The notes under the pieces: model-generated
Told to the model about the DNA's origin: nothing
Databases searched by the model: none
The model's input: the letters and a program-made list of their open reading frames with translations, nothing else
Shown here: positions 17,575-26,306 of the stretch, in pieces
Numbering within the stretch: position 1 is the first letter of the stretch
How the letters are laid out: each line of letters begins with the position of its first letter
Position numbers and translations under genes: made by a program
Assembly (NCBI RefSeq): GCF_002252475.1
Contig: NZ_NNRK01000021.1
Coordinates: forward strand, 1-64,000
Direction: 5' to 3'
DNA from: Brucella rhizosphaerae
GTDB taxonomy: Bacteria > Pseudomonadota > Alphaproteobacteria > Rhizobiales > Rhizobiaceae
Length of the DNA stretch: 64,000 bases

Positions 17575-18722
17575 TGCTCACGTCCCCACGCACTGGTTAT
17601 CAGGCTTTCGATTTCTGCATTTGCAGCATTGATGGATTCAATAGCGCGATCATACGTTTTTGGTGCCGAGAAGCGCGATCGTTGCACTTCGTAAAGACTT
17701 TGCTTCCAGGTCAAAGCATCAGCAACCGCGGTTGATTTGACAACCATGTTCAACAAAAGATCATCACCGAAGACCTGTCGCATCAACGCCTGCATATTGG
17801 CCTGCGGATGATCATTGCCTTCAAACTTCGTAATCAGGAACTTTGCAAAATCCCATTGAGCACCAGCTCCCGCATCATCAAGAATCTGCATATAAGATGC
17901 GGCAAGCTCCAGAAATTTGGCAGTGGAGTCCACGTCCAACATATGAGCCGGCACAGGAATGAGAACCCCGGTCGCGGCCGTCAACGATGAAAGAGTGAGA
18001 AAGTTAAGCGATGGGGCGCAATCAAGAAGAATAACGTCATAATCATCACTCACTGTTTCCAGGGCCTGAGCGACGCGCAGCAGAAATCCCGTACCAGCAG
18101 TTTTGCGCATTTCAAGCGCAACAGCAGTTTCAAATTCTGTAAGTTCAAGCCCGGCACAAATGACGTCGAACCCAGCAATATGGGTTTTGTGAATAATTCG
18201 GGCGGCCGGAATTGGCTCTTCAAACCTGATAGCTGAATAGAGCGTCTCCCCATCACGATAATCGAAGCCGGGCAACGCACCATGAAGGCTTGTTAAAGAT
18301 GCCTGAGGATCCATATCCACGGCCAGAACACGATACCCCTTCAAGGCAAGCCAATGACCGAGGTGAATTGCGGTCGATGTTTTCGATGAGCCACCCTTGA
18401 AATTGGTAACCGCTATCGTCTGACATTCTTCGTTCCCCGTTCGCTGCGGATTGATCGATTTCTTTCGACCCTTTTCAGCGAGAGACACGCGGAGCTCTGA
18501 GACCTGTTCCAGCGTATAAAGACGACGACCATGAGGATTTGCCTCCGGCGTCGGCCCCTGCCCCTTTAACGAAACTTGTCTGATATAGGCTTCGGTTACT
18601 CCGAGAAGGGCTGCCACTTCGGTGGAAGAGAACTTGCGCATAGAGCGCGGTTCATCCGGCGGATATTGCGCGAGCGAAAGATTATTAAGCGCCTTATCGA
18701 GTTTGTTTGAAAAGGTACTCAT
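17571..18722 (-). CDS. repA: RepA/ParA-type partition ATPase of the second repAB pair
   Basis: 383 residues from the ATG at 18722. The frame is open to 18932, but the extra sequence lacks RepA character and would cover the parS palindrome at 18901. N-terminal MerR-like helix-turn-helix (MRKFSSTEVAALLGVTEAYI) as in RepA, then deviant Walker A NFKGGSSKTSTAIH, switch motif DMDPQASLT and VILLDCAPSL. ParA-type ATPase that positions replicon copies and autoregulates its operon. It forms a two-gene unit with the RepB-like protein downstream. The lack of repC means this pair cannot start replication alone; a relic of a fused plasmid or an accessory partition system are both possible. Confidence 0.88.
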   Translation of the reverse strand: MSTFSNKLDKALNNLSLAQYPPDEPRSMRKFSSTEVAALLGVTEAYIRQVSLKGQGPTPEANPHGRRLYTLEQVSELRVSLAEKGRKKSINPQRTGNEECQTIAVTNFKGGSSKTSTAIHLGHWLALKGYRVLAVDMDPQASLTSLHGALPGFDYRDGETLYSAIRFEEPIPAARIIHKTHIAGFDVICAGLELTEFETAVALEMRKTAGTGFLLRVAQALETVSDDYDVILLDCAPSLNFLTLSSLTAATGVLIPVPAHMLDVDSTAKFLELAASYMQILDDAGAGAQWDFAKFLITKFEGNDHPQANMQALMRQVFGDDLLLNMVVKSTAVADALTWKQSLYEVQRSRFSAPKTYDRAIESINAANAEIESLITSAWGREQ

Positions 18723-18900
18723 AAAATGGAGACTGCTTAGATGGCGAGACAATGAGAGCTTCCCTCCAGATCGCACAAAAATTTTATTGCCAGCGATATA
18801 TGAAGAGTATAGTTCGCCCAAACTACGCAAACAAGCCGAATTACGGAATTTTCGCGTAGTTAGCCTCGATGCCATTTTGATGGAACGATCGTTATGTAAC

Positions 18901-18918
18901 AGTTCCCAGCTGGGAACT
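18901..18918. promoter_or_regulatory. parS-like palindrome of the second repAB pair
   Basis: Perfect 18-bp palindrome AGTTCCCAGCTGGGAACT containing the repABC parS pattern GTTNNNNGCNNNNAAC. It lies 179 bases upstream of the orphan repA start and differs from the repABC site at 22071 in the inner positions (CCCA instead of CTCA), the positions expected to carry RepB specificity. Confidence 0.75.
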
Positions 18919-18953
18919 TCCTCGGCAATCATTCCCGGATGAGCTCTAACGCA

Positions 18954-19211
18954 TTACATTTCGACATAACCGCGCTTACGTCGCTTGCAAACGGCCTGAT
19001 CAAGAGCAACACGAGCCCGAACCTCGCTTTCATATGTGTGCAGTAAACTTCGGCCCTTTGTGCCTACCCTGCCCCATCGCCGGACAAGGCTCCATTCGCC
19101 AAACAAAGTGGGTTGCAAAGAGACAGTATAGAACCGGCGCATGTTGCATAGCGCTTGAACCTTGCGAAAATGAAATTCATGCTGCTGAGTTGAAACAATG
19201 TTTGTGAACAT
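18954..19211 (-). CDS. Small WGR-domain protein
   Basis: 85 residues, essentially one WGR domain: NMRRFYTVSLQPTLFGEWSL followed by VRRWGRVGTKG, then an alanine-rich helix and a basic C-terminus (CKRRKRGYVEM). Stand-alone WGR proteins of this size are common on rhizobial replicons next to replication genes; WGR domains occur in PARP-type and nucleic-acid-associated proteins and are thought to bind nucleic acid, but the small versions have no assigned role. It sits between the orphan repA and repC. Confidence 0.75.
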   Translation of the reverse strand: MFTNIVSTQQHEFHFRKVQALCNMRRFYTVSLQPTLFGEWSLVRRWGRVGTKGRSLLHTYESEVRARVALDQAVCKRRKRGYVEM

Positions 19212-19767
19212 GGCGTCAGCATCGGCGATGTCTTATTTTCTGTCCAACGAGTAATTTGAATCAATCGGCTGGAATCGATTCATGACGCTGATGGTTTGCT
19301 CAGGATCATGTGTTCGCGGCAGCAGTCATATTACAATGGAATTGCTGCTCGATGGGCATTCGTTCAGAAATTCTACGCCGTGGATAAAAATATTGCCTGG
19401 AGGCTAAGAAAGATGCTACATTTTCGAGGATACCATTATGATCACTCATTACATGTGGCCCTGGTTTACAGTGGCAGTTTGATCCTTGGTAAGCCTCAAA
19501 AATCAACCTTAATTTTATCAGCAGAAACAGAGTCACAGTAACGCAAGTTATTGTAGATTTGACTTTCACGTGACTAAAATTTCGGTTTATTTTCAAGTTG
19601 ATAGAAAGTGTCAAATAGTCCTGTCTATCTCCATTCTGAGCAGGTTTAGGACTTAGAATGTCAAATGCACTACCACGTGTTTCTAGTTAATCTAAACTCA
19701 TAAGAAAAAGTGGCAAACCGGAATGTGCTTTCTATGTGTTGAAGCCTGCAATACTCCATCCCGTGAA
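19212..19767. other. Non-coding stretch downstream of repC
   Basis: 556 AT-rich bases without a convincing gene on either strand. Short frames at 19296-19541 (+) and 19306-19614 (-) overlap each other and show no family features. It separates the end of the repABC operon from the WGR gene. Confidence 0.4.
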
Positions 19768-20991
19768 TTAACAGCCACTGCGCATGACCTGATCAGGGTC
19801 CGACATAAGAAGTCGATAGATGGATAAACGGCCTGACTGAGCTTGTTGCGTCAAAAACCTCAGATAACCGCCAGCAGATCTGATCCTGGCATTTCGTTGT
19901 AATATCCACGCGATGATTGCAGATGTGTTCTCCTGTCCCATTAATGCAGCAGCGTCATGATAAGCCGATTGAGCAATGCCGAGGAATTTGGCTACTATCC
20001 GACTGGCATCGCTTAGATCTCGCCATGACGAAACATGGCCAGATGCATAATCGCGAATATCAGGGCAGGTGCGAAGGACCATGTCGAGATCTAAGCTCGA
20101 ATGCTGGTGGGTCTTGTTTGCCAGGCTCAGTCCTGAATCGCTATGAGAAAGCTTTTGTGCAGGTTCTTTCAATTCAATGAATTGTTCTTTTTGATCTTCA
20201 TAAAAGGATTCAGAATGTGATTCATTATAGTGCCGCTCATTTTGAGCGTGATTGTCGCTCAATTCAGTTGCATCGTTCAATGAATTCATATGGTTAGTTA
20301 TATCGGCATGGAGCGCTGTCAAATTGTCCAAAATGTCGTTCAGTTCAGCTATGGAGGCGCGCCGCGGGATACCGTCAACGATGGCGCGGAACTGTTGATA
20401 AGAGGGTTCCCAGAATTTGGGATCAACCTCAGGAGGCGTGGCATCGTATAGCTGCGCAAGCTCTCGGCGCTGCAGTGTGAGCCTTTCACGCGTGCGTTTT
20501 AGAAGTTTGGTCTCCGCTTGTGTCTTTTCCGCAGCCGCTTCGATCTCTTTGGCACGCGTTAGCAAAGGCGCGAAGGAAAAGCCAAAAGCTTCCTCTACCG
20601 CACCCGTTTCTGTCTTGTAAGCATATCGCTTGCCATTTGGACTATCACGCCGCGCGATCACCCCAGCATCGATGAGAGAAGCCAGGTGTCTGCGAAGTGT
20701 GGATTCGGGCATGCCATGTGCTCTGAGTGACAGCTGACGATTGGATGGAAACACGACAAGGCCGGTCTTGGCGCTGATATCGTTTTCTGGATAGAACGAC
20801 AGCAGCGCACTCAAAACTGCCAAGCAGCGGTCATTTAAACCAAAAACAGACTTGGCAACGCAGAGCTGCTTGTAAATAGCCCAGCGGTTAACTGACGTGG
20901 CTTTGCAACTGGTTGACGATGTAGCCGGGTTTTGGATACGCGCCATCGTTCGCCTACGAAATGTAGACGTCACATTCTCCAGACTGTACAT
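19768..20991 (-). CDS. repC: Replication initiator RepC
   Basis: 407 residues with the RepC family pattern: VNRWAIYKQLCVAKSVFGLNDR near the N-terminus, the winged-helix stretch FPSNRQLSLRAHGMPESTLRRHLASL and the C-terminal region ending in RSAGGYLRFLTQQAQSGR. The start at 20991 has a good ribosome site (GAAGGAAA); an internal ATG at 20946 is weaker. It is separated from repB by a 153-base gap that encodes the antisense RNA, exactly the repABC arrangement. In characterised repABC replicons the origin lies inside repC. This protein defines the replicon as a repABC plasmid or chromid. Confidence 0.93.
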   Translation of the reverse strand: MYSLENVTSTFRRRTMARIQNPATSSTSCKATSVNRWAIYKQLCVAKSVFGLNDRCLAVLSALLSFYPENDISAKTGLVVFPSNRQLSLRAHGMPESTLRRHLASLIDAGVIARRDSPNGKRYAYKTETGAVEEAFGFSFAPLLTRAKEIEAAAEKTQAETKLLKRTRERLTLQRRELAQLYDATPPEVDPKFWEPSYQQFRAIVDGIPRRASIAELNDILDNLTALHADITNHMNSLNDATELSDNHAQNERHYNESHSESFYEDQKEQFIELKEPAQKLSHSDSGLSLANKTHQHSSLDLDMVLRTCPDIRDYASGHVSSWRDLSDASRIVAKFLGIAQSAYHDAAALMGQENTSAIIAWILQRNARIRSAGGYLRFLTQQAQSGRLSIYRLLMSDPDQVMRSGC

Positions 20992-21050
20992 TTTCCTTCA
21001 CCTTTATTTAGGCAAAAGATATCCACCCGCCAAAATGACGTTTATGACTC

Positions 21051-21079
21051 TTGACAGCGATTCATGGAAATGCGATTCT
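21051..21079 (+). promoter_or_regulatory. Promoter of the repABC antisense RNA
   Basis: TTGACA at 21051-21056, 17-base spacer, GATTCT at 21074-21079 on the strand opposite to repABC, pointing at the terminator hairpin at 21103-21130. A perfect -35 with optimal spacing is typical for the strong constitutive promoter of these counter-transcribed RNAs. Confidence 0.7.
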
Positions 21080-21085
21080 CGTACT

Positions 21086-21138
21086 TGCTAAGGTTAGAGA
21101 AGGGCTTCCAACGGAAACGTTTTGGGGGCCTTTTTCTT
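21086..21138 (+). ncRNA. Counter-transcribed RNA (incA/ctRNA) of repABC
   Basis: Short RNA encoded opposite to the repB-repC intergenic region. Promoter at 21051-21079; the transcript would start near 21086 and end at a clear intrinsic terminator: GGCTTCCAACG - GAAA - CGTTTTGGGGGCC (21103-21130) followed by TTTTTCTTTT. Size about 50 nt, tetraloop hairpin and position between repB and repC match the ctRNA that represses repC in repABC plasmids and determines incompatibility. No equivalent is present for the second repAB pair. Confidence 0.8.
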
Positions 21139-21144
21139 TTGCGG

Positions 21145-22146
21145 TTATTCTCCTGAGTTGATCTTTGCTTGTCGGTATTCCACGTACAAGCGTTCGAGAT
21201 GGTTCGTCAGCCACTCGCCAAAAATCTTCCCTTCAGAACTGGAAAATTCCAACGCTAAGGTCTTGGATTTTGATTTAGCAGTGACTTGTACAGTCTGGTC
21301 TGTTGATGACCAGCCATCATGAATAGGATCGCGGTTCTTCTGTTTGTTCTGAACCGTTTTGAATGCTAACTGAAAACGGTCGGCACTCTTGAGGCTGGTA
21401 AAAGCAGGTGACGCGAACAATGCTTTCAGCTTCTCTGTTACCCCACCGCTCAATTCGTTTGCGAAGCTTTCCCATTTAGGGCGGCCCACTCCGGGAGCGG
21501 CACCAATTGCCTGAACAACATCATCAGGTAGCTTGCGTGCGAGTGAGATCATTTCTGACAAAACACCTTTGGACGTTGTTCCAAAGGTCGACATGATGAC
21601 AGCGCGTGACGTGCCTCTGTCTTCAAGGCGCATTGCAAAGAATGCCTTCTCGATGAAAGTAAGGTCCTTGCGCTCCAGGTTCTCGTTACCCTGAGCAATA
21701 ACCAGTTGATCATCCGACAACTCACGAACGAACGCTTTGACCTTTTGCCCCAGTTTCTTCAGAGCGGCTACGCGCCTGTGGCCATAAGCAATCTGATAGC
21801 GCCCTGCCCGATCAGGATAGGGTCTGACCAATACGGGCACTGCCTGACCATTATCCCTAATGCTTTCAAGCAGTGCTTCAAAATCCGAACTATCGAAATC
21901 TTCGATACGGTCTTTTACGAACGACGCATCGATATCGTTGGCATCAAGCTCAACGATTAACGTGCCATCAGCAAGCGCGTGGCGCAGCTCTTCCGCTTCA
22001 TGTGAGAGGCCAGAAATGGCATCATTCATACTTTGAAGCGCGCCCGACGTTGCTTGAGGACGACGAAAAGAGTTCTCAGCTGAGAACTCCTGCGTCGCCG
22101 TGATCGGCGTCAAAAAATCCTTGAGGGCATCGCGACGTTTGCTCAT
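21145..22146 (-). CDS. repB: Partition protein RepB of the repABC cassette
   Basis: 333 residues. MSKRRDALKDFLTPI start, ParB-like core IAYGHRRVAALKKLG and NENLERKDLTFIEKAFF, and a helix-turn-helix region (SKGVLSEMISLARKLPDDV). It binds parS sites; one perfect site lies inside its own 5' coding region (22071-22088). Start overlaps the repA stop by four bases (ATGA). Followed by the antisense-RNA region and repC. Confidence 0.93.
   Translation of the reverse strand: MSKRRDALKDFLTPITATQEFSAENSFRRPQATSGALQSMNDAISGLSHEAEELRHALADGTLIVELDANDIDASFVKDRIEDFDSSDFEALLESIRDNGQAVPVLVRPYPDRAGRYQIAYGHRRVAALKKLGQKVKAFVRELSDDQLVIAQGNENLERKDLTFIEKAFFAMRLEDRGTSRAVIMSTFGTTSKGVLSEMISLARKLPDDVVQAIGAAPGVGRPKWESFANELSGGVTEKLKALFASPAFTSLKSADRFQLAFKTVQNKQKNRDPIHDGWSSTDQTVQVTAKSKSKTLALEFSSSEGKIFGEWLTNHLERLYVEYRQAKINSGE
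22071..22088. promoter_or_regulatory. parS site inside repB
   Basis: Perfect 18-bp palindrome AGTTCTCAGCTGAGAACT fitting the repABC parS pattern GTTNNNNGCNNNNAAC, embedded in the first 25 codons of repB. Partition sites within or beside rep genes are usual for this family. A near copy lies at 23727-23742 upstream of repA. Confidence 0.75.
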
Positions 22147-23357
22147 TTCCTACCCCATGCATCTCGTACCAGGTCTTCAAGCTCACTATTCACAGCATCC
22201 AAGGCTTCGATGGCCCTGTCATAGGTTTGCCTATGGAAATTCTCTCGGCCAACTTCATAGAGGGTCTGCTTGGTAATACCTGCATCAGAAATAGCAGCTG
22301 ACTTGACCATGGAACTTGTGAGAACGCGATCCCCAAACAGGCCTTTGAGGAGGCCGGCAATTTGAGACTGAGAGCTGTCATTGGGCTCATACCGCGTAAG
22401 AACATAGCGGAACCAGTCATAGTTCGCGTTGCCACCTGCCCGTTCTACGACGTCGAACAGGCCAGCAGTCATATGTAGAAACTGGCTCATTGAAGCGACG
22501 TCGAGCATCTGCGGGTGAATAGTGACGAGCACCGATGTGGCTGCACAGAGAGCCGATAGGGTGAGATAACCAAGCGATGGGGGGCAATCAAGCACAACAA
22601 TATCGTAATTGTCTTCGACGCTTTTCAAAGCGGCGCCAACGCGGGTAAAAAACATCTTATCAGCAGATCGCGCAGAGGAGGTGAGGGCACGAGGTGTTTC
22701 GTGCTCAAACTCCTGAAGCTCCAGATTTCCGGGAACTATGTCGAGACCGTTGAAATATGTCTTCTTGATTATGCTGCTGAGCGGTCGTTGCTGCTCATCA
22801 TAACGGATAGCTCCATAAAGCGTTTCATTTGGCTCGAGGTCAAATTCAGGCTGAATACCAAACAAAGCGGAAAGCGATGCCTGAGGGTCCAAGTCCACCG
22901 CCAAAACTCGATATCCTCGCAAGGCAAAGTATTGTGCCAAATGAGCCGCTGTTGTGGTTTTACCGGAGCCGCCCTTGAAGTTGGTTACAGCGATAACCTG
23001 CATCCGGTCTTCAGAACTACGGTGCTGAATATAGCTCTTCTTGTTTTTTCCCAGGTGATCTCGCAATGCGTGGATCTGGTCCAGTGAGTAGGATCGGCGG
23101 CCAGCGGAATTTTTCTCTGCCTCGCCGATTACGCCTTCATTGACGAGAGTTCGCAGATAAACATCGCTGATGCCAATGAGCTTTGCCGCTTCCCCTGGAG
23201 CAAACTTTCGAAGCTCTTTCTGAGCGGTTGGTGGAAAAGCTCGTGCGCGGAGCTGTTGCAGCTGTGCGCTGAGGGTATCAGCATCCGCTTCGATCAGGCG
23301 CGTTAGCGACTTTTCGACTGTGTTTTGCTTTTCGGTGGCAATGGCGCTCTGGATCAT
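22143..23357 (-). CDS. repA: Partition ATPase and autorepressor RepA of the repABC cassette
   Basis: 404 residues: N-terminal coiled region, DNA-binding helix-turn-helix (FAPGEAAKLIGISDVYLRTL), deviant Walker A NFKGGSGKTTTAAH, DLDPQASLSALFG and IVVLDCPPSLGYL. First gene of the repABC operon. Functions in segregation with RepB and represses its own promoter. Length and motif spacing are normal, and the four-base overlap with repB is retained, so the cassette appears functional. Confidence 0.93.
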   Translation of the reverse strand: MIQSAIATEKQNTVEKSLTRLIEADADTLSAQLQQLRARAFPPTAQKELRKFAPGEAAKLIGISDVYLRTLVNEGVIGEAEKNSAGRRSYSLDQIHALRDHLGKNKKSYIQHRSSEDRMQVIAVTNFKGGSGKTTTAAHLAQYFALRGYRVLAVDLDPQASLSALFGIQPEFDLEPNETLYGAIRYDEQQRPLSSIIKKTYFNGLDIVPGNLELQEFEHETPRALTSSARSADKMFFTRVGAALKSVEDNYDIVVLDCPPSLGYLTLSALCAATSVLVTIHPQMLDVASMSQFLHMTAGLFDVVERAGGNANYDWFRYVLTRYEPNDSSQSQIAGLLKGLFGDRVLTSSMVKSAAISDAGITKQTLYEVGRENFHRQTYDRAIEALDAVNSELEDLVRDAWGRK

Positions 23358-23940
23358 TAAAATCGCTCAATAGGGATATTTGAAGATATGAGCGTCAAGA
23401 TGACGGCTTCCAGCTGAGTCGTCAACAAGTTTAAGGTTAATGGATGGTTAACGCGGCCCTCTACCAAATTTCATCTGTGTAGTTGGTCGTGAATAATGCA
23501 GACTTTATGCATATCAAAGATTCTGACTTTCAGAATTATATCAGTTTCACCGGTTCCTTTCATTTAGGGGCGATGATTATTTTATGCATAGTTCCTGTTG
23601 CGGAAGCGCTCGTCTTTGTTTCGGATGGCCATGCGTGCATTGGGGCGTAGTGTCTTGGCTGGCATGTTGCAATTCGAGAAGGCGCACGTTTCGCATTCCG
23701 ATATTCCGAGTGACAATTGACTCTAAGTTCTCAACTGAGAACAGGCTATAGAATAGATCGTTGATTGCGTGTGGGTCTGCAGCCGTTTGAATATCTGCTC
23801 GCCACGCACAGACTTCATCGAAATCGACCGCCATGTAGAAGTGCCTTTGCAATGATCAGCAGGATAACAGAACCGAGCACTGGAACCCGAGTTTTGTGTA
23901 ACGAAATCGGTGCTAAAAGGGAATGGTCGACCGTTGCGCC
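23358..23940. promoter_or_regulatory. repABC upstream region
   Basis: Contains the promoter region of repABC. The only palindromic element recognised is GTTCTCAACTGAGAAC at 23727-23742, one centre base away from the parS consensus and sharing the CTCA/TGAG arms of the site in repB. A minus-strand frame at 23577-23852 (91 aa) runs through it but has no recognisable features and no convincing ribosome site. Confidence 0.45.
23727..23742. promoter_or_regulatory. Second parS-like site upstream of repA
   Basis: GTTCTCAACTGAGAAC: the arms are identical to those of the parS in repB, and only the central dinucleotide (AC for GC) breaks the palindrome. Lies 370 bases upstream of repA. Confidence 0.5.
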
Positions 23941-24200
23941 TCTCTTTCCCTTAAGCTTACACAGGGGCTAGGATTTGCTAGCCTATCGGGGTCATCGTCA
24001 CTCATGAGACAGTAGCGAATAGGCCGAGAAATTCAGAAGCGCCTATGCCAATGCAATCAGCCTCCATGCCCAGCGTTTTGGTGGCAAGTGGCGCCCGGAT
24101 GAGCACGTTGTAACGATCAAACTCCACATCGTTATCCGTTGGGTCGGCAGAATAATAGTCTGGCTTTATGGATTCTTCTGTTTAACGCAGGCTGTCTGAA
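23941..24200 (+). mobile_element. IS6-family transposase remnant
   Basis: The plus strand reads, with frame changes, through an IS6-like segment: a T-H-E-T-V stretch, then YANAISLHAQRFGGKWRPDE near the first catalytic Asp, then TIKLHIVIRWVGRIIVWLYG. Similar but diverged DNA lies in opposite orientation at 697-842. No start, ends or catalytic triad survive. Confidence 0.5.
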
Positions 24201-24234
24201 AGCAGGGTGCCCGTGATCAGGCGGTCATTTAAGA

Positions 24235-24927
24235 AGTGTAGTTACGCCATAACGCGAATGCATCGGTTCTCGCATGAGGGTAGGGCAGGGTAGTGAGTTT
24301 GTGGCGGCGACGGCGGAAAATCAGATTAATCTGATCATAAACGGAGGGGAATCTTTGCGCATGCCTTGGTGACTTGAACCGGCCAAATATCTTTTCTCGC
24401 TTCCACGGGTGTATATGCGAGACTTCAATTGCTTTAGTAAGCCTCTTACGGGCCCGATGGTTTGCGTCTGGCGAAAGGGTTCGAATTGGCTAGAGATAGC
24501 TTGGCAGTTTATCACCCACGGCAACTCGCGACTTACCAAACCGTGCCGTGAGACTATGCAGGGAACGCTTTGCCGCCTTCGTATTTTGGCGTGGCTGGAC
24601 AAGTATATCGAGCATATTTCCATGTGCATCGATCACAAGCCAAAGCCAATGCTTTACGCCTTGGATTGAGATGACGACTTCATCGGCATGCCACTTGTCA
24701 CAAGGAGCCGGTCGATCGCGTCGGACGTACTCTGCAAAATGCCGCGCGAAACCGATGACCCAAAGCCCGATCGCTTCTTGACTGACAACAACATCCCGTC
24801 CGGTTGGCAGCTCTTCGACATCTGCAGTACTCATATCAAATCTATGATGAGCCCAGACCACGTATGCGATGATTTCGCGAGCGAAGCGAAAGCCTTTTAG
24901 GTGTGGCATGGTGGATGGAACAGTCAT
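24235..24927 (-). pseudogene. IS6-family transposase, frameshifted
   Basis: An open minus-strand frame from 24927 (145 aa) gives the N-terminal two thirds of an IS6 transposase: MPHLKGFRFAREIIAYVVWA, then KWHADEVVISIQGVKHWLW with the first catalytic Asp, and RQNTKAAKRSLHSLTARFGK. It stops at 24490. Downstream the homology continues in other frames (remnants of the H-K-G-L-N-N stretch and of KREKIFGRFKSPRHAQRF), so indels have destroyed the gene. Terminal repeats were not identified. Confidence 0.65.
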
Positions 24928-25186
24928 TCAGCTCAAATAGCCCGACCGCAATCTGCAAATAACTTAACAATGCTGTTTAACCTACACATCAAGGTCAATC
25001 GGAACAATCTCTCTTTCGGACGATGAAGACCCCCAGTTTTGCATTTTCTGGTGGCCTTCATCTCCATGAAAAGGTCAGTCTATATTCGTAGTTTCATCCT
25101 GAAACAGATTGTTGGTCAGACACACATACGTCGTGCGTGATCAAATAGAAAACCTGCATCTGAATACGACTGATCCCCGGGTTCTT
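24928..25186. other. Intergenic stretch with an imperfect hairpin
   Basis: No gene recognised. The notable element is an inverted repeat at 25022-25063: GATGAAGACCCCCAG and CTGGTGGCCTTCATC pair at 13 of 15 positions around a 12-base T-rich loop. It could be an IS end, a terminator or an operator; nothing decides between these. Confidence 0.35.
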
Positions 25187-25432
25187 TTATTTATCTGGGA
25201 AATACTTTTTGGGATAAAGTACGCAGTTATTCACGACATACTCAACGCAACGCTCATAGTACCCTGGGTCTTTTCCACCACAATAATCGAAAGGATGGCT
25301 TATAACATATGCCCTGCATCTGGCGGCTAAACTGCTATCATTGTTACCGGATGCATATGCGGATTGAGTTGCCATGATAAACGCGCCGCCCACTGCAAGC
25401 ATACGCAATATCGTTGAAATTCTGCTTTTCAT
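25187..25432 (-). CDS. Small exported cysteine-containing protein
   Basis: 81 residues with a clear signal peptide (MKSRISTILRMLAVGGAFIM, cleavage near SAYASG). The mature part of about 54 residues has four cysteines (ARC, DYC, ERC, NNC) spaced so that two disulfides are possible, with a basic C-terminus KKYFPDK. A ribosome site (GGAAA) precedes the ATG. No family was recognised. Its start lies only 12 bases from the divergent start of the disrupted hxsA-like gene, so the two share a very compact or overlapping promoter zone. Confidence 0.55.
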   Translation of the reverse strand: MKSRISTILRMLAVGGAFIMATQSAYASGNNDSSLAARCRAYVISHPFDYCGGKDPGYYERCVEYVVNNCVLYPKKYFPDK

Positions 25433-25457
25433 TATGTTTCCATTATGCGTTTAATTA

Positions 25458-26306
25458 GGTCCTGTTGACAAAGTGGGTTTGCACATCACCTGAAGCATGA
25501 TTCAACGCCGTCTTTTAGGAGGCTGCTTTGGCTCGTGGCGATCTTTCGGATGTCGAATGGCGGATTATTGAAGGGCTTTTGCCTGCAGAGCGCGGACGAA
25601 AATCCCGTCCTGCCCATGATAATCGGCGCTTTCTAAACGGGATGCTGCACGTTCTGCGCGTCGGATGCCCTTGGCGGGATATGCACGAACGATACGGCAA
25701 ATGGAATTCGGTCTATGTCCGTTTCCGGCGATGGGCTGAGCACGGCGTTTGGGATGCCCTTCTGGAAACATTGGTCGGCCTTGGCCTGACTGAGGACTGG
25801 CAGCACATGATCGATAGCACCACAGTTCGCGGCCATTCGCAGGCAGCGGGCGCTAAAGGGGGACTCATAAGGAGGCTTTTGGTCGATCACGCGGCGGCTT
25901 TACGACAAAAATCCATGCCAGAGCGGACGGTCAGGGACGCCCTCTTGGCTTTATCCTGACGGGTGGCGAGACCTCGGACTACAATGCCGTTCCGGCTCTG
26001 TTGGCCATGCCAGTCAACAAGCCCAGGCTATTCCTGGCAGATAAGGGGTATGACGGCGACTCTATCCGGGAAGAGCTTTTGATGCGCGGCATCCGTCCCG
26101 TTATTCCGCCAAAAGCGAACCGGAAGAACCCGCCTGCCTGTGACTACCGAGCATACAGGGATCGCAATCGTATCGAGCGGATGTTTAATCGTCTCAAGCA
26201 GTTTCGCAGGATCGCCACCAGATACGATAAGACCAGAGCTTCCTTTGAAGCCTTCCTCGCGTTGGCTGCCACAAAGATTTGGCTACCATACTTTGTCAAC
26301 AGGACC
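25458..26306 (+). mobile_element. IS5-family insertion sequence (IS427-like)
   Basis: 849-bp element with perfect 17-bp terminal inverted repeats GGTCCTGTTGACAAAGT (25458-25474) and its complement (26290-26306), flanked by a TA duplication (25456-25457 and 26307-26308). It contains one transposase gene in two overlapping frames. The intact ends and target duplication indicate a fairly recent insertion, into hxsA. Confidence 0.9.

Noticed and set aside
23577-23852. 91-codon minus-strand frame upstream of repA
   Set aside because: No recognisable domain or ribosome site, composition unlike a typical protein, and it covers a parS-like palindrome; treated as part of the regulatory region.
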